A stretch of 64,000 nucleotides of DNA from Rheinheimera mangrovi (GCF_003990335.1 NZ_CP034683.1:3827501-3891500); one strand, 5' to 3'; shown: positions 25,983-34,472, numbered from the stretch's first letter. A program made the numbers and translations. Notes: generated by a model from the letters alone, not told the origin.

Positions 25983-26819
25983 GTGCGGTTGATGTGTACC
26001 ATGCTGCGTGTCCATCACAGCGGCTATTATCAATGGCTGAAGCAGCCTGAATCAAACAGAGCACGTGAGAACCAGCGTTTAACGGCACTGATTAAAGAGT
26101 CATGGCTTGAAAGCGGCGGCATTTATGGCAGCCCTCGTATCCATGTTGATTTACGTGAAGCCGGTGAAACCTGCTCGGAGAATCGCGTAGCTCGCTTGAT
26201 GAATTTGGCTGGCCTCAAAGCTATTCGTGGTTATAAAACGCCACGTTATCGTGCGGGTAAACCCGCTGTACCGGCAAAAAACCAGTTACAGCGTGAATTT
26301 ACTTATAACGAGCCAAATAAAGCCTGGGTAACTGATATCACCTATATCAGAACCTACGAGGGCTTTTTATATCTTGCCGTAGTGTTAGATCTGTACTCTC
26401 GACGAGTCATTGGTTGGTCGATGAAGGCCACGCTGGCGAAAGAAATTGTGCTTGATGCGTTGTTAATGGCTGTCTGGCGCAGGAAACCGAAACAACCGGT
26501 CATCATACATTCTGACCAAGGCTCCCAGTTCAGTAGCGATGAATGGAAACGATTTCTGGATACACACAAACTCTCAGCCAGCATGAGTCGGCGCGGTAAC
26601 TGTTGGGATAATGCGGTTGCCGAATCCTTCTTTAGTTCACTGAAAAAAGAGCAGATTAAACGGAGAATTTATAACAACCGTGAAGAAGCGCGTAGTGACA
26701 TTTTTGAGTACATCGAGGTATTTTATAACCGTCGGCGCAGACACAGTCATTTAGGACAGTTATCACCAGCAGATTATGAGGAAAAAGCTAATCTCAACGA
26801 GGTTAACGAGTGTCTATGA
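25983..26819 (+). CDS. IS3-family OrfB (DDE transposase part)
   Basis: The 278 codons carry the rve integrase core with the catalytic triad in WVTDITYI, HSDQGSQF and NCWDNAVAESFFSSLKKE, all intact. The frame is open back to the A6G slippery site at 25905-25911, so the real product is probably an OrfAB fusion made by -1 frameshifting, with RYAFIRDNQ... before the first methionine. The element could still be active. Confidence 0.92.
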   Translation: MRLMCTMLRVHHSGYYQWLKQPESNRARENQRLTALIKESWLESGGIYGSPRIHVDLREAGETCSENRVARLMNLAGLKAIRGYKTPRYRAGKPAVPAKNQLQREFTYNEPNKAWVTDITYIRTYEGFLYLAVVLDLYSRRVIGWSMKATLAKEIVLDALLMAVWRRKPKQPVIIHSDQGSQFSSDEWKRFLDTHKLSASMSRRGNCWDNAVAESFFSSLKKEQIKRRIYNNREEARSDIFEYIEVFYNRRRRHSHLGQLSPADYEEKANLNEVNECL

Positions 26820-27170
26820 GATTGGGGGAAGTCCAAACAGCGGTTTGCCAGAAAGGCTCGGCAAGCCTGTCCAGTTTTGTGCTGCAGTCAGTAAAAAGCC
26901 GACTGCGACCACGGCGCCAAAGCCAAATAACATCTCATGGGCGTGCCACAAGCTTGCTGGAAAACCAAACTGAAACGATATCAGGCCGCTAAACCACAAG
27001 GCCCAAATGCTGATCGCCAAAAAAGCCCAACAGGCACCAGCCAGAAAAAAAGGCCGGAATGCCAAAGCAAACAGCGGATAAGCAGATAGTGCTTTTCGCT
27101 TGCCCACTTCGGTCTGTTCAGGCCAGTGGATATTGATCAAAGGAGGACGCTGGCTCATTCTTTTATTCAT
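26814..27170 (-). pseudogene. nnrS: NnrS nitric-oxide-response membrane protein, truncated by the IS
   Basis: The first about 111 residues match NnrS: PLFALAFRPFFLAGACWAFLAISIWALWFSG, then SLWHAHEMLFGFGAVVAVGFLLTAAQNWTGLPSLSGKPLFGL. NnrS proteins are about 390 aa with many membrane helices. Here the frame enters the IS end at 26835 and stops at 26814, so three-quarters of the gene is gone, and the other side of the IS holds no nnrS sequence. It lies 3 bp downstream of the gene at 27174 in the NorR/sigma-54-controlled operon. The haem-copper-containing protein is therefore not made. Confidence 0.85.
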
Positions 27171-27173
27171 AAC

Positions 27174-27446
27174 CTAACGCACTTCTTTATGCAGTTCGTA
27201 CTGAGCTATACAGCGGCAGACATAGGCAATTTTCACCAGAGTCGCGCTGAAAATCATAGTGACATGACCCGCCAGTTGCAGCTCAAACGAAAACAAATAA
27301 GACAGCGGATAACAGACAACCACAGTCGCCAGCAGTAAACTAAAGGACAAAGCTAATAAAGTATTGGCAGCCAATAACAATGTTTCGAACTTGTCAGAGG
27401 CGGACAGTTTTTCATTACTAAAAAATTGGGCAACGTGAAACATCAT
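27174..27446 (-). CDS. Small membrane protein of the NorR-controlled operon
   Basis: From ATG 27446 (AAAGGAG 4 nt upstream; the next ATG, 27443, is at 7 nt) the product is about 90 aa with two hydrophobic segments (about residues 24-46 and 52-70). It has several histidines and cysteines near the ends, including CRCIAQYELH. No family is recognised. It sits between a sigma-54 promoter and nnrS, so it is expected to respond to nitric oxide. Confidence 0.6.
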   Translation of the reverse strand: MMFHVAQFFSNEKLSASDKFETLLLAANTLLALSFSLLLATVVVCYPLSYLFSFELQLAGHVTMIFSATLVKIAYVCRCIAQYELHKEVR

Positions 27447-27492
27447 AAGCTCCTTTGGAATCATTGGATTCCGGTTTGATTTGCTTATGTAT

Positions 27493-27508
27493 TGCAGTTC
27501 TGATGCCA
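27493..27508 (-). promoter_or_regulatory. Sigma-54 promoter of the nnrS operon
   Basis: On the minus strand TGGCATCAGAACTGCA has GG and GC exactly 10 bp apart, matching the -24/-12 consensus TGGCAC-N5-TTGCA. It lies about 47 bp before the first gene of the operon and downstream of two NorR sites. Confidence 0.8.
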
Positions 27509-27561
27509 GTTATTTTTCAATTTAAATTCAATAGCTTAATAATTTAACAACTAAAAACCAT

Positions 27562-27596
27562 GTCAAAATGACACAACAAAAAAGAGTCAAAATGAC
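27562..27596. promoter_or_regulatory. Two NorR enhancer sites
   Basis: GTCAAAATGAC occurs at 27562-27572 and again at 27586-27596. Both fit the NorR core GTCA-N3-TGAC and are 24 bp apart, between norR and the sigma-54 promoter it should activate. E. coli uses three such sites; a third is not clear here. Confidence 0.8.
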
Positions 27597-27651
27597 AAAC
27601 TAGATTCTTTGTGACACAATTTAAGCACTCTAGTTGTCAGCAGGAGCTGCA

Positions 27652-29223
27652 ATGGCTGAACTCAACTCCACCTTGTTGCTGGAAGTAGCGCTGGATCTGG
27701 CGAACAGCATCACTACTACAGACCGCTTTGACCGCTTGCTGGGCTCTGTGCGTAAAGCCATTAACTGCGATGCTGTGGTCTTGCTGTCATTTCAGGGGGA
27801 GCTGTTAATACCCCTGGCGATCCAGGGCTTAACGGCCGATACCTTAGGCCGTCGTTTCGCTCTGAAGGACCACCCTCGCCTTGCGATCATTTGCCAAAGC
27901 AGCAGCCCGGTGCGTTTTCCATCCGACACTGAATTGGCCGATCCTTACGATGGCTTGTTACTGGCACAGGCCGGTGACTTGCCTGTGCATTCCTGCATGG
28001 GTTTACCTTTGTATTCAGATGGTCAACTGATAGGAGTGCTGACGCTGGACAGCCTGAAACCTGATGCTTTTTCAGCCATAGCTGAACGGACCTTAGACTT
28101 AATTGCAGCTATGTCAGCAGCCACCCTAAAAACCGCTATCCAGCTGAAAAAACTCGAACAACAAGCGCTGCAGGCGCAACATTTAGTGGAAGAACTGACC
28201 CATGAAGCCCTGATCCGCGACGGTGGTGAGCTGATAGGTCAAAGCCAGGCCATGCTGGCGCTAAAAAGTGATATTCAACTGGTGGCGGGTTCAGATTACA
28301 CAGTGCTGATTCAGGGCCAGACTGGTGTAGGCAAAGAGCTGGTCGCCAGAACTCTACATCAGTTATCCAGAAGAGCTAAACGGCAACTGGTGCATTTAAA
28401 CTGTGCTTCTTTGCCTGAAACGCTGGCTGAATCTGAGTTGTTTGGTCATGCCAAAGGTGCTTTTACCGGCGCCGAGCGGGAAAGACCTGGTAAATTTTTA
28501 TTGGCCGATGGCGGTACTATCTTCCTCGATGAAGTTGGTGAACTACCACTTAGCGTACAAAGCAAATTATTGCGGGTGCTGCAAAGCGGCGAAATTCAGC
28601 CTGTCGGCAAAGATGAAGTAAAAACGGTCAATGTGCGGGTGATAGCGGCCACCAACAGAGATTTAGCCGCTGAAGTGGCGGCAGGTCATTTTCGCGCCGA
28701 CTTGTATCATCGCTTGTCGGTCTATCCCATTACTGTGCCAGCCTTAAAAGAACGACAACAGGATGTGTTGCTGCTGGCAGGCTATTTTCTCGAACTGACA
28801 GCCCGCAAACTGGGCATACGTCAGCTAAAACTCAGTACTGCAGCTCAGTCTGTGTTGTTGCAGTACAACTGGCCGGGTAATGTGCGGGAGCTGGAACATG
28901 TGATTAGCCGCGCTGCCCTCAAAGCCAGAAAAGAAGCCAAAGCTCAGGATATTATTGCGCTGTTACCACAGCATCTGGAACTGGCAGAGCGCGCAGTTTC
29001 AGTTGATAACAACCCGCAAGCAGCTTTGCCTATGATCCACAGCAGCGGCTTAAGCCTGAAAGCGGCCACTGAAGAATTTCAGAAGCAGCAAATTATTCAA
29101 ATCTTAAGCCAAACAGCAGGTAACTGGAGTCTGGCGGCGAAGCAACTGGATGTCGACAGGGCCAATCTGGCCCGCCTTGCCAAACGCTTAGGGATTAAAG
29201 TCGAAAAAACAGTACGCAGCTAA
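27652..29223 (+). CDS. norR: NorR, nitric-oxide-responsive sigma-54 activator
   Basis: From ATG 27652 (CAGGAG upstream) the product is 523 aa. It has a GAF domain that senses NO with iron (about residues 20-165), a AAA+ domain with Walker A GQTGVGKE (about 222-229) and the sigma-54 contact loop GAFTGA (269-274), and a C-terminal Fis-type helix-turn-helix. The frame extends to a TTG at 27634, but the ribosome-binding site favours 27652. It is divergent from the operon it should activate. With nnrS broken, its remaining targets here are only the small membrane gene and possibly loci elsewhere. Confidence 0.93.
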   Translation: MAELNSTLLLEVALDLANSITTTDRFDRLLGSVRKAINCDAVVLLSFQGELLIPLAIQGLTADTLGRRFALKDHPRLAIICQSSSPVRFPSDTELADPYDGLLLAQAGDLPVHSCMGLPLYSDGQLIGVLTLDSLKPDAFSAIAERTLDLIAAMSAATLKTAIQLKKLEQQALQAQHLVEELTHEALIRDGGELIGQSQAMLALKSDIQLVAGSDYTVLIQGQTGVGKELVARTLHQLSRRAKRQLVHLNCASLPETLAESELFGHAKGAFTGAERERPGKFLLADGGTIFLDEVGELPLSVQSKLLRVLQSGEIQPVGKDEVKTVNVRVIAATNRDLAAEVAAGHFRADLYHRLSVYPITVPALKERQQDVLLLAGYFLELTARKLGIRQLKLSTAAQSVLLQYNWPGNVRELEHVISRAALKARKEAKAQDIIALLPQHLELAERAVSVDNNPQAALPMIHSSGLSLKAATEEFQKQQIIQILSQTAGNWSLAAKQLDVDRANLARLAKRLGIKVEKTVRS

Positions 29224-29927
29224 AGTTGGCTTAACCAGCGCGTGAGTAGTTGCTGACTAAACTGGCGTAAAGCCGGGGCATAAGCTGTGGTGTCCTGGCG
29301 AATTTTCGCTAAATCTGCCAAAGGCCAGGCTGCTAATTCGGCGGCATGGCCAAGCAACCATTGTTCGATACGCTGGCCTTCCAGTTCAGGGTGGCATTGA
29401 AACGCCAGTACCTGCGAGCCTATACGGTAAATTTGCTTGTAACTTTCACTCGATGCCAACAGCTCTGCACCAGCAGGCAAATCAAAGGTATCACCATGCC
29501 AGTGGAACATCTGGATTTCTGCATCCGCGCTCTCAACCGCAAAGAGCTGAGTGTCCAGCGCCGCTTGAGTAAACTGAATAGGCGACCAGCCAATTTCTTT
29601 ACCCGAAGCGCCCGGATAGACAGCAGCACCAGCAGCTGCGGCTATCAACTGCGACCCGAGGCAAACCCCTACTAAGGGTCGTTGTTCCGCCAAACGTTGT
29701 TTAGCTATCAAAAGCTCTGTCTGTAAAAATGGATATAAAGCCGTGTCGTAGACCCCAACAGGGCCACCTAAAATGACAGTTAAATCGGCCTGATACGCCG
29801 CAGTTAAATCATCCATAGCCGCATCCAGATACTGCAGCTGATAACCAGCAGCCGTTAATGGCTCGGCAAAACTACCGAGATCTTCAAACTGCAAATGCCG
29901 GATCACCACACAACTTTTCGTTTTCAT
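29220..29927 (-). CDS. Class I glutamine amidotransferase (GMP synthase-like)
   Basis: The 235-aa class I amidotransferase has the nucleophile elbow GVCLGSQL (Cys about residue 93) and the catalytic His/Glu in FQCHPELEGQ. HWHGDTFDLP is the usual substrate-loop motif of stand-alone family members related to YfeJ and gamma-glutamyl-hydrolase-like proteins. The substrate is unknown. Its stop overlaps the norR stop by 4 bp. It starts 12 bp downstream of the MarR gene, so the two form an operon. Confidence 0.85.
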   Translation of the reverse strand: MKTKSCVVIRHLQFEDLGSFAEPLTAAGYQLQYLDAAMDDLTAAYQADLTVILGGPVGVYDTALYPFLQTELLIAKQRLAEQRPLVGVCLGSQLIAAAAGAAVYPGASGKEIGWSPIQFTQAALDTQLFAVESADAEIQMFHWHGDTFDLPAGAELLASSESYKQIYRIGSQVLAFQCHPELEGQRIEQWLLGHAAELAAWPLADLAKIRQDTTAYAPALRQFSQQLLTRWLSQL

Positions 29928-29939
29928 ATATTGTCTCCT

Positions 29940-30500
29940 CTATGCCGGGTCCTGATGTTCACGACAAATCAGATCTGTGCTTGTTACCGGCAAAGGCTGC
30001 TGAGTTAAACCACAAAAGGGCAAACCGTCCTGCTGCTGATGGAAACGGCAGCTTTTACACTGACCAAAACTTTTGCGCTGCTCTTGCTGCTGCACCTGGC
30101 TCAACAACTGATGCAACGCACCGGTCAATTGTTGTTCCAGTTCAGGCCCCAGCTGCTGCACTGCCTGTTGCAGCACCTGCACAGCCACCAACTGTTGCAC
30201 CACAGCTAAACCTGCTGCTGTTGGTTTTAAATGCACTATGCGTTTGTCCTGCAGATCCGGCTCTTTGTAAATCCACTGCCGCTCTTCCAGCGCTTTTAAC
30301 GACTGAGACACTGTGCCTTTAGTCAGGCCCAGATAATCGGTCACGCCCATCACAGTATCTGAGTAATGATTACAAATACTCAGATAACGCAAAGCGCTGA
30401 GCTGCACAGCGGGCACCATAGAAAGTTCGGCATCATCCCGCTGCCAGCTACGCAGCAAACTGTTGATGCGTTCGACATAATCAAAAAAGCTTAAAGCCAT
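29940..30500 (-). CDS. MarR-family regulator with a four-cysteine C-terminal tail
   Basis: The 186-aa product has a MarR winged helix (about residues 28-135, with VTDYLGLTKGTVSQSLKALEERQWI as recognition region and QDKRIVHLKPT as wing). A non-standard C-terminal tail carries Cys148, Cys151, Cys163 and Cys179 (CX2CX11CX15C) with flanking histidines. Such spacing could bind zinc or an iron-sulfur cluster, making it a redox or NO sensor; that is inference. It heads an operon with the amidotransferase and is divergent from the DUF2024 gene across two palindromic operators. Its leader holds repeats of a segment containing the ribosome-binding site. Confidence 0.85.
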   Translation of the reverse strand: MALSFFDYVERINSLLRSWQRDDAELSMVPAVQLSALRYLSICNHYSDTVMGVTDYLGLTKGTVSQSLKALEERQWIYKEPDLQDKRIVHLKPTAAGLAVVQQLVAVQVLQQAVQQLGPELEQQLTGALHQLLSQVQQQEQRKSFGQCKSCRFHQQQDGLPFCGLTQQPLPVTSTDLICREHQDPA

Positions 30501-30503
30501 AGT

Positions 30504-30556
30504 TTTTACACCTGCACTTTTAACACCTGCACTTGCATTTGGATTTAGACCTGCAT
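30504..30556. repeat. Direct repeats in the marR leader
   Basis: TTTTACACCTGCAC (30504-30517), TTTTAACACCTGCAC (30518-30532) and TTTAGACCTGCAT (30544-30556) are tandem variants. On the transcribed strand each holds an AGGTG-like Shine-Dalgarno sequence. Confidence 0.6.
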
Positions 30557-30575
30557 TTTATCTGCACAGTATAGC

Positions 30576-30604
30576 TTGACATTGTATCGAAGCGAAACTA
30601 TTAT
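30576..30604 (+). promoter_or_regulatory. Strong sigma-70 promoter of the DUF2024 gene
   Basis: TTGACA (30576-30581) and TATTAT (30599-30604) are exactly 17 bp apart. The spacer contains an imperfect copy of the operator. Confidence 0.75.
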
Positions 30605-30628
30605 TTTCATAACGTATCGATTCGATAC
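30584..30628. promoter_or_regulatory. Two palindromic operators, probably for the MarR regulator
   Basis: GTATCGATTCGATAC at 30614-30628 is a perfect 15-bp palindrome just downstream of the expected transcription start. GTATCGAAGCGAAAC at 30584-30598 matches it at 12 of 15 bases and sits between the -35 and -10. This layout fits repression of both divergent transcripts. Confidence 0.7.
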
Positions 30629-30656
30629 TTAATTTAAGATTGAGTGAGGAGCTTTT

Positions 30657-30911
30657 ATGAACGTTCAGGTTTTTGACACCCATGTAAAAACGACCAATGG
30701 CCACTACCTGCATTTTGATGTGTTGGTGACGCCAGAGCATGCAGCTAAAGCTAAACTCTATGCACAGCAGTTTTTACAACAACAAGGCTATAACAGTGAC
30801 GACATACAGCAACAAAGCTGTGATTTTTGTCATAACGAAATAGCCACCCCAGCGGTTATTGCAGCTATTGATGCACAGGGGTATTACATTCTGAAATTAC
30901 AGGGCTGTTAA
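30657..30911 (+). CDS. DUF2024-family protein
   Basis: The 84-aa product matches DUF2024: MNVQVFDTHVKTTNGHYLHFDVLV at the N-terminus, SCDFCHNEIATP in the middle and GYYILKLQGC at the end. The Cx2CH motif suggests metal or redox chemistry, but no function is established. It is preceded by GTGAGGAGC and a consensus promoter under probable MarR control, and followed 43 bp later by rof. Confidence 0.85.
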   Translation: MNVQVFDTHVKTTNGHYLHFDVLVTPEHAAKAKLYAQQFLQQQGYNSDDIQQQSCDFCHNEIATPAVIAAIDAQGYYILKLQGC

Positions 30912-30954
30912 GCGGCTCAGTGTTTAATTAACCCAAGATCAAAGGAGCACCCTG

Positions 30955-31230
30955 ATGAACCCGGCCATTCTTGCTTGTGATTTACATGATCATGTCGAAA
31001 TTATCTGTATGAGACGATACCCGGTCCTGATCCATCAGCTGGATGGCAGCACTATTCAGGGTATTGCCCGTGACACCCGAAGTACAGCACAGCAAGAATT
31101 TCTACTGCTGGATAAGGACGGTCAAAAAGTGGAAATTCCACTGCTGCAGATTGAACGAATTGAGGTATTGGATGCCAATGCACCACAACAGCAAATTTGG
31201 TTACAGCAAGGCGGAAGCTGCGCTATTTAA
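30955..31230 (+). CDS. rof: Rho-binding antiterminator (Rof-like)
   Basis: The 91-aa product fits the Rof family: CDLHDHVEIICMRRYPVLIHQLDGSTIQGIARDT, then EFLLLDKDGQKVEIPLLQIERIEVL, an Sm-like beta-barrel. Rof binds Rho and inhibits termination. AAAGGAG precedes the start. It is probably cotranscribed with the DUF2024 gene. Confidence 0.8.
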   Translation: MNPAILACDLHDHVEIICMRRYPVLIHQLDGSTIQGIARDTRSTAQQEFLLLDKDGQKVEIPLLQIERIEVLDANAPQQQIWLQQGGSCAI

Positions 31231-31282
31231 GCCAATCCCCCCATAGCAGAGAAGTCACCACAACGTAGCGTTAACACCGGAT

Positions 31283-31527
31283 GAAAGCTGCAGTTCTCAA
31301 GGTTTCACCTTACGGGATATCCCACAAGGTGAACCCCCTAAAGTGCCAAAAACCTGGCCAGGCGCGCCAATTTATATCGACTCTCCGGGTTATGATTTCA
31401 ACCTGAAAAAGGATACTGAAAGTAAATGCCAACCTGCACAACCCACTGCTCTGCGTAGTGAATCTGTACGATGTGGCTTCAGGTGATTTATCTTTACCTG
31501 CCAGCTGGCCGGCACAAACCAAATAAG
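31283..31527 (+). pseudogene. Frame-shifted gene remnant
   Basis: One plus frame reads ESCSSQGFTLRDIPQGEPPK then TWPGAPIYIDSPGYDFNLKK. After a shift near 31420, another frame continues NANLHNPLLCVVNLYDVASG and ends LSLPASWPAQTK before a stop at 31525-31527. Protein-like composition in two adjacent frames suggests a degraded gene end. No family is recognised. Confidence 0.35.
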
Positions 31528-31534
31528 CAAGGAT

Positions 31535-31578
31535 AAAGCGGGTAGCAAAGGCTATTTCTGTTTCTTGATACCCGCTTT
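31535..31578. terminator. Bidirectional terminator-like hairpin
   Basis: AAAGCGGGTA (31535-31544) and TACCCGCTTT (31569-31578) form a 10-bp stem around a 24-nt loop. It lies between the gene remnant and the convergent receiver gene. Confidence 0.5.
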
Positions 31579-31613
31579 ACTGCACAGATATCTGCTGCAA
31601 CGCGTAATGGCAG

Positions 31614-32030
31614 TCACTTTTTCATCTGATGCAAATACCTGTCGTACTGTTTTAATACAGACAGTATTTTGTCTCCGGTAAAAGGTTTGACGATAAAGGA
31701 GGAAGCGCCACTTTTCATACTGGTTTTGACATTTTCCAGTGTTCTGACACCACTGACCATCACGACAAAGCAGTCTTTATTAATATCCTTAAACTTTTCC
31801 AGCAAGTACAAACCTGATTGGTCTGGCAACTCTATGTCCAGAAAGACTAAGGCTGGCTGATACTGATTAAAGGATTTAATGGCCTGCACAGCATTGTTGG
31901 CATGCTGGTAGCTCCAGATCACTGAATGCAAGTCCGCTTCGTCTTTTAGCATCGCCAGATTATTCTGCAACAACTGTCTGGTGGAGTCCTGATCATCGAC
32001 CAGCAAAATATTCTGTGGCGTTCTATGCAT
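31614..32030 (-). CDS. Stand-alone response-regulator receiver (CheY-like)
   Basis: The 138-aa single-domain receiver has the acidic pocket LVDDQ (about residues 10-14), the phospho-acceptor Asp in VFLDIELPD (about 65) and the conserved lysine in FIVKPF (about 114). It has no output domain. Its start overlaps the stop of the Hpt gene at 32030 (one base), so the two are coupled. The pair lies divergent from the Wsp operon and could feed phosphate into or out of it. That role is inference. Confidence 0.88.
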   Translation of the reverse strand: MHRTPQNILLVDDQDSTRQLLQNNLAMLKDEADLHSVIWSYQHANNAVQAIKSFNQYQPALVFLDIELPDQSGLYLLEKFKDINKDCFVVMVSGVRTLENVKTSMKSGASSFIVKPFTGDKILSVLKQYDRYLHQMKK

Positions 32031-32719
32031 TAAGTAGTTCCGGTCTTTAAAGCGACCAAAAGCGCTGTCAACTGTTCATAGCGTACAGGTACTTTTTGTT
32101 CTTCCCATAAGAGTTGCAACTCATTGGCAAGACCCGTAATTTGCGCTTCGCCAAAACAAGCCGCATTGCCTTTTAGCCGATGAACTATCTGTTTTATTTT
32201 TAACAAGTCATCATTTTGCATCGCAAGCTCCAGCTCAGCTGCAGCCACTGCTAAAGATTCTGCAAACAACTGCTGCAATTCATCAGGTACATCGAGTTTT
32301 TTCAGATTTTGTCTGGTCAGCCCATTAAACCAGCCATACAGCAATTCCCATTGGCAGGGCCAGCTGAAGTGTTGGTCGACCTGTTCAAACCGCCCTTCTT
32401 GTGCAGCCAGTACCGCAATGGGGCGCTGATACCCCAACTGTCGCAATAACTGAACTGCTTCATGTATTTGATGGTCAGCGTTCTTACTCAGAAACATCAG
32501 GGCATCGTACTCATAACTCAAAGCCTGTTGTACGGACTCATCAAGGGTTAAAGCAACATAAGTATGATATCCGACAGATTGTAGTTTGGACTGAACTGCA
32601 GGCAGTTCAGATCCTGCGTCCAGTTGAGTCAGCAGAATTTTTAATGGCACATTATCGACCCTTTTGCCCAGGTTAAGTTTATTATGGTCTGCGTATCTGT
32701 CTGAGGTCAAATAATCCAA
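32030..32719 (-). CDS. Degenerate receiver fused to a histidine phosphotransfer (Hpt) domain
   Basis: In the 229-aa product, about residues 26-125 look like a receiver (KILLTQLDAGSELPAVQSKL... DALMFLSKNAD) without the acidic pocket, and with Ser-Lys where the phospho-acceptor Asp should be. A C-terminal Hpt domain (about 145-225) carries the phosphorylatable histidine in HRLKGNAACFG. It would relay phosphate to or from the coupled receiver gene. It is divergent from wspA with 108 bp between starts. Confidence 0.75.
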   Translation of the reverse strand: MDYLTSDRYADHNKLNLGKRVDNVPLKILLTQLDAGSELPAVQSKLQSVGYHTYVALTLDESVQQALSYEYDALMFLSKNADHQIHEAVQLLRQLGYQRPIAVLAAQEGRFEQVDQHFSWPCQWELLYGWFNGLTRQNLKKLDVPDELQQLFAESLAVAAAELELAMQNDDLLKIKQIVHRLKGNAACFGEAQITGLANELQLLWEEQKVPVRYEQLTALLVALKTGTT

Positions 32720-32827
32720 CCGCAGGTTTTTTACTGATATATTAAAGAGATATGGGGCATGCAGTGGAAATCTGCCGGCTCTGGGCCTAAAGTGGGACAG
32801 CCTAAGGTGCAGTTTTAAGGAATCACA

Positions 32828-34468
32828 ATGAAAACGATGAGTTTAAGTCTGAGTCAACGCATTAACCTGAGTTTTTCCCTTATTGTCTTTGTGATGATAT
32901 TGTCAGGCTTTATGTTTTACAACAGAGCTATAGACAATGAAGCAAACATCTCCTCCATTGAAACTTCAGACATTAAAGGCATTGAGATTGCCAGAGATAT
33001 CCGCCTGACTACCTCTGACCACTGGATGGAAACCAATACTATCTATATCAAACTCAACCATAGCAGTGATGATAAAGTTGCCGTCATTGAGGAAGGTCGC
33101 GACCACTTATTGAATGCGGAAAAACAAATCAAGGCTTTGTATGCTAACTACGAGTCCACTATCACCTTAGAAAAAGACAAAATACTCTATGCAGACCTTG
33201 AACCAAAACTGAGTGTTTATTTTGACCTGAGCCAACAACTGCAGGAAAGGTTAATGACGGATCCTCAAAGTGACATCAGTAAATTATTCCAGAAGCAGAG
33301 TACTGCCTGGCAAAGTGTCAGAGCAACACTAGGCGATATGATCAAGTTAAATGAAGAAAGCTACGAAAACTCAATAGCCACTTTGCATAACAACATCACA
33401 AAAAATATTTATACCGCCATTGCAGCAGTTGTTATCTCCGTTCTTATCGCCACCTTGTGCGGCTATTATTTACGCCGCGCTATTATGACTCCTATCGACT
33501 TTATATTAAGTGGCATGCATAAAATGGGCGAAGGCATACTGACCTACCGTATTGAGAAAAAACAAAATGACGAGTTTGGCTCTATTATCACAGGCTTCAA
33601 CGACATGGCCGAGTCACTAAAAGAGCTGGTGGTTCAAACTCAAGGCTCTGCAGTCCATTTGAGTTCCTCTATCACTGAGCTGGCCGCTACCTCTAAGCAG
33701 CAACAGGCAACGGTTACAGAAACCGCAGCCACCACTACTGAAATAGGGGCAACGTCAAAGCAAATTGCAGCCACAGCCAAGGAGCTATTGCACACTGTCA
33801 GTGAAGCAGCGGACACAGCAGCTCACACCTCACGTCTGGCTCAAACCAGTCAGCAGTCGGTCAACAATATGGACGATGTAATGCGTCAGTTGTCTTCTGC
33901 CGCAGAGATGGTCAGTGGCAAACTGGCCTTGCTGAGCGAGCGGGCTACAGGCATCAATCAGGTTGTGACCACTATTATGAAAGTGGCTGATCAAACTAAT
34001 TTATTGTCACTGAATGCCGCCATAGAAGCAGAAAAAGCCGGAGAATACGGTAAAGGATTCACAGTAGTAGCCAACGAAATTCGCAGGTTAGCTGATCAAA
34101 CAGCCATAGCCACGTATGACATTGAACAGATGGTCCGTGAAATTCAGTCTGCGGTAGCTGCAGGTGTGATGGGCATAGATAAATTCTCAGAAGAAGTGCG
34201 CCGTGGTTCATCTGATATGGACGATGTCAGCGAACAATTATCCATGATCATTGAACAGGTTCAGGAACTTGCCCCTCATATCCAACAAGTGAATGAAGGC
34301 ATGCTGCATCAGGCTGAAGGTGCAGAACAAATCAATTTAGCCTTAAGCCAACTGGCTGATGCCACCTCACAAACCGTGGACTCTTTGGTACAAACCACCA
34401 GCGCTATCGATAATATGAGTGATGTCGCCAGTAAATTACGTTCAGGCGTCAACAGGTTCAAGGTCTGA
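32828..34468 (+). CDS. wspA: Methyl-accepting chemotaxis protein, WspA-like
   Basis: The 546-aa transducer has membrane helices at about residues 13-33 and 195-215, a four-helix-bundle periplasmic domain between them, a HAMP domain (about 216-270) and a cytoplasmic signalling tip ([42 protein letters not shown]). It heads a seven-gene operon in wsp order. In Pseudomonas WspA senses surface contact and activates WspE. AAGGA precedes ATG 32828. The Wsp assignment rests on operon order and the WspD/WspR features. Confidence 0.88.
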   Translation: MKTMSLSLSQRINLSFSLIVFVMILSGFMFYNRAIDNEANISSIETSDIKGIEIARDIRLTTSDHWMETNTIYIKLNHSSDDKVAVIEEGRDHLLNAEKQIKALYANYESTITLEKDKILYADLEPKLSVYFDLSQQLQERLMTDPQSDISKLFQKQSTAWQSVRATLGDMIKLNEESYENSIATLHNNITKNIYTAIAAVVISVLIATLCGYYLRRAIMTPIDFILSGMHKMGEGILTYRIEKKQNDEFGSIITGFNDMAESLKELVVQTQGSAVHLSSSITELAATSKQQQATVTETAATTTEIGATSKQIAATAKELLHTVSEAADTAAHTSRLAQTSQQSVNNMDDVMRQLSSAAEMVSGKLALLSERATGINQVVTTIMKVADQTNLLSLNAAIEAEKAGEYGKGFTVVANEIRRLADQTAIATYDIEQMVREIQSAVAAGVMGIDKFSEEVRRGSSDMDDVSEQLSMIIEQVQELAPHIQQVNEGMLHQAEGAEQINLALSQLADATSQTVDSLVQTTSAIDNMSDVASKLRSGVNRFKV

Positions 34469-34472
34469 CGCC

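Larger units (their letters stand above)
25597..26835 (+). mobile_element. IS3-family insertion sequence, about 1239 bp
   Basis: The terminal inverted repeats are TGGACTTCCCC at 25597-25607 and its complement at 26825-26835. Inside are orfA and orfB in the overlapping -1 frameshift arrangement of the IS3 family. The 3-4 bp flanks differ (GATT left, AACA right), so there is no target duplication. This suggests the copy sits at a deletion or rearrangement junction. It truncates nnrS on the right and an unknown gene on the left. Confidence 0.9.
31231..31613. other. Spacer with a decayed coding remnant
   Basis: No intact gene is present. A frame-shifted remnant at about 31283-31527 is listed separately, and a long hairpin lies at 31535-31578. 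Confidence 0.5.
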
